Below, piece after piece: positions 62,945-64,000 of a stretch of 64,000 nucleotides of DNA; positions within the stretch are counted from its first letter, which is position 1; each line of letters opens with the position of its first letter. Under the pieces are notes generated by a model that made no database searches, had not been told where the DNA came from, and saw only the letters and a list, made by a program, of their open reading frames with translations. The translations under genes were made by a program, and so were the position numbers. The stretch comes from Aphrocallistes beatrix (Eukaryota > Porifera > Hexactinellida > Sceptrulophora > Aphrocallistidae). The stretch covers positions 62,001 to 126,000 of the forward strand of contig OY725489.1 in assembly GCA_963281255.1 (NCBI GenBank), given 5' to 3'.

Positions 62945-64000
62945 ATGTCGAGCTATACTTCAGTGAATATAGTGAGAGAACTGATCGAGAGTAAAATACA
63001 GAAACTGCACGAACTGCTGGATGAGAGGAAGTCAGCATTGAACGAAGAGTTGAACGAGATTGAAGAAGCTTTCGCTGCTGATAACAAGAAGGATCAAGAA
63101 GAGTTAGAAAAGTGGAGAAAATATAAAGAAGACACACTGGAACTCTTGCAAGGTGATGCTACAGTGAAATGTGCAGCTGAGTAAGATCGAGGCAAGGATC
63201 GAAGAAGTTTCTAGAAAATTGGAGATGAGGCGGCTACGACTCCAATGGGATGAAGATAAGTTGAAGATGGAAATTAGTATTATTGGGTTTCTGGGAAGAC
63301 CAGGACTAAAGCCAAAGTCTGAGACACAACAGATAACCAAAAGTGAATATAAGACCATGGATGACAGTACTTTAATTGATGAATATGGAGATATTCCATC
63401 AAGAACCTATGAAACCATAGATGAGTCTATTTTAGGTGACATCCCCTCTGTTCTTCCAAAAGATGCTAGTCTAGGAAGCGAACGAAAGTTGACACCAAAA
63501 GAGACACAATTCGAAGAAAACGCGGCCTTCATAAAACGATCTCCAAGTAAGTTCCTTGAACCGATGCAACAAGCGCTTTGTAAAAAGTCAGACATAATTC
63601 CTCCCTTTCAGGAATTGTCTCCTAATGTTAAGAAGAAGGAAGTATCGAAAAAGTTGAGCAGTAACATGGAGCGAGAGGAAGCGTTGTATCGTGAATTACC
63701 TGAGCAGAAACCAGGTTTGCAAAGCCACTTTAGTCACAAGTCTGAAGACAATTCCAGTCAGACAGGACTGTATCCAACTCCGAAACCAGAGGATTGCACT
63801 GTGGTTAGCACCTGCACAAGGGGGACAGATCCAGGACAAATTCTGAAACCAAAAAACGTAGCTGTCTCCCCTAAGACAGGTTGCATATTTGTGGCTGAGA
63901 AAGGGAACAACCGAGTGCAAATGTTCACACCTACCGGAGAACCATTGTCCTCGTTTGGTACGCGGGGTAAAAGACTGCTGATGGCAGAACCTTACGGCGT
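62945..64000 (+). pseudogene. O-type coiled-coil/NHL gene S, one +1 frameshift, 3' end outside window
   Basis: Starts MSSYTSVNIVRELIESKIQK and follows R closely. Around 63163-63170 one extra base (ACAGTGAAATGTGC where R has ACAGACAATGTGC) shifts the frame and gives a stop at 63182-63184. In the corrected frame the downstream sequence is fully open from 63186 to the window end, through the linker and the first NHL blades. No other lesion is seen. It could be a young pseudogene, a polymorphism or an assembly error. Confidence 0.8.

Noticed and set aside
1..64000. CRISPR arrays, rRNA or tRNA genes, bacterial operons
   Set aside because: I saw no regularly spaced repeat-spacer array, no tRNA box A/B pair with a foldable cloverleaf and no rRNA-like segment; introns and gene content are those of an animal nuclear genome.

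Overview
The window is nuclear DNA from a compact-genome animal. It carries receptor-type tyrosine phosphatases with Ig/FN3 ectodomains, a RING/B-box/filamin/NHL (TRIM-NHL) protein, a tetraspanin, SV2/SVOP-like transporters and a HECW-type HECT ubiquitin ligase. That gene set is metazoan. Introns are often only 50-90 bp (485-991 bp in a few genes), several large genes are single-exon, and spacers are AT-rich with many small DNA transposons. I could not identify the taxon; a sponge or other early-branching animal with a compact genome would fit, but this is a guess. Gene models were spliced by hand from GT/AG sites. Every complete spliced model closes in frame.

Region 1 (1-26,120, all minus strand) is a head-to-tail array of seven receptor-tyrosine-phosphatase-like genes, called A to G here. 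A is cut by the window start. B, D and E share nearly identical membrane and phosphatase segments but have different ectodomains. C has a canonical active phosphatase. G is a receptor with a dead first phosphatase domain. F has lost its ectodomain and both active sites. Ectodomain exons all sit between phase-1 introns. D looks like a recombinant: a C-type ectodomain on a B/E-type cytoplasmic half. This modular, partly catalytically decayed array is the most striking system in the window and is a candidate recognition (allorecognition or immune) receptor locus.

Region 2 (26,676-43,401) holds more ordinary GC-rich genes: TRIM-NHL (H, plus), two SVOP-like major-facilitator transporters (I intronless, J with one intron, both minus), a tetraspanin (K, plus) and a HECW-like ubiquitin ligase (L, minus). 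Spacers between them contain several palindromic or terminal-inverted-repeat elements.

Region 3 (44,196-64,000) is an array of RING-less coiled-coil/NHL-repeat genes. Two sub-families, N-type (minus) and O-type (plus), are arranged as divergent pairs on short shared promoters (N/psi-O, N2/O2, psi-N/P), followed by plus-strand copies Q, R and S. One tandem duplication, starting inside L and ending inside an O-type gene, explains the junction near 48,139, where a broken O copy abuts a broken L 5' end. A 1.1-kb hAT transposon remnant with a recognisable dimerisation domain interrupts psi-O. S carries one +1 frameshift and runs off the window end.
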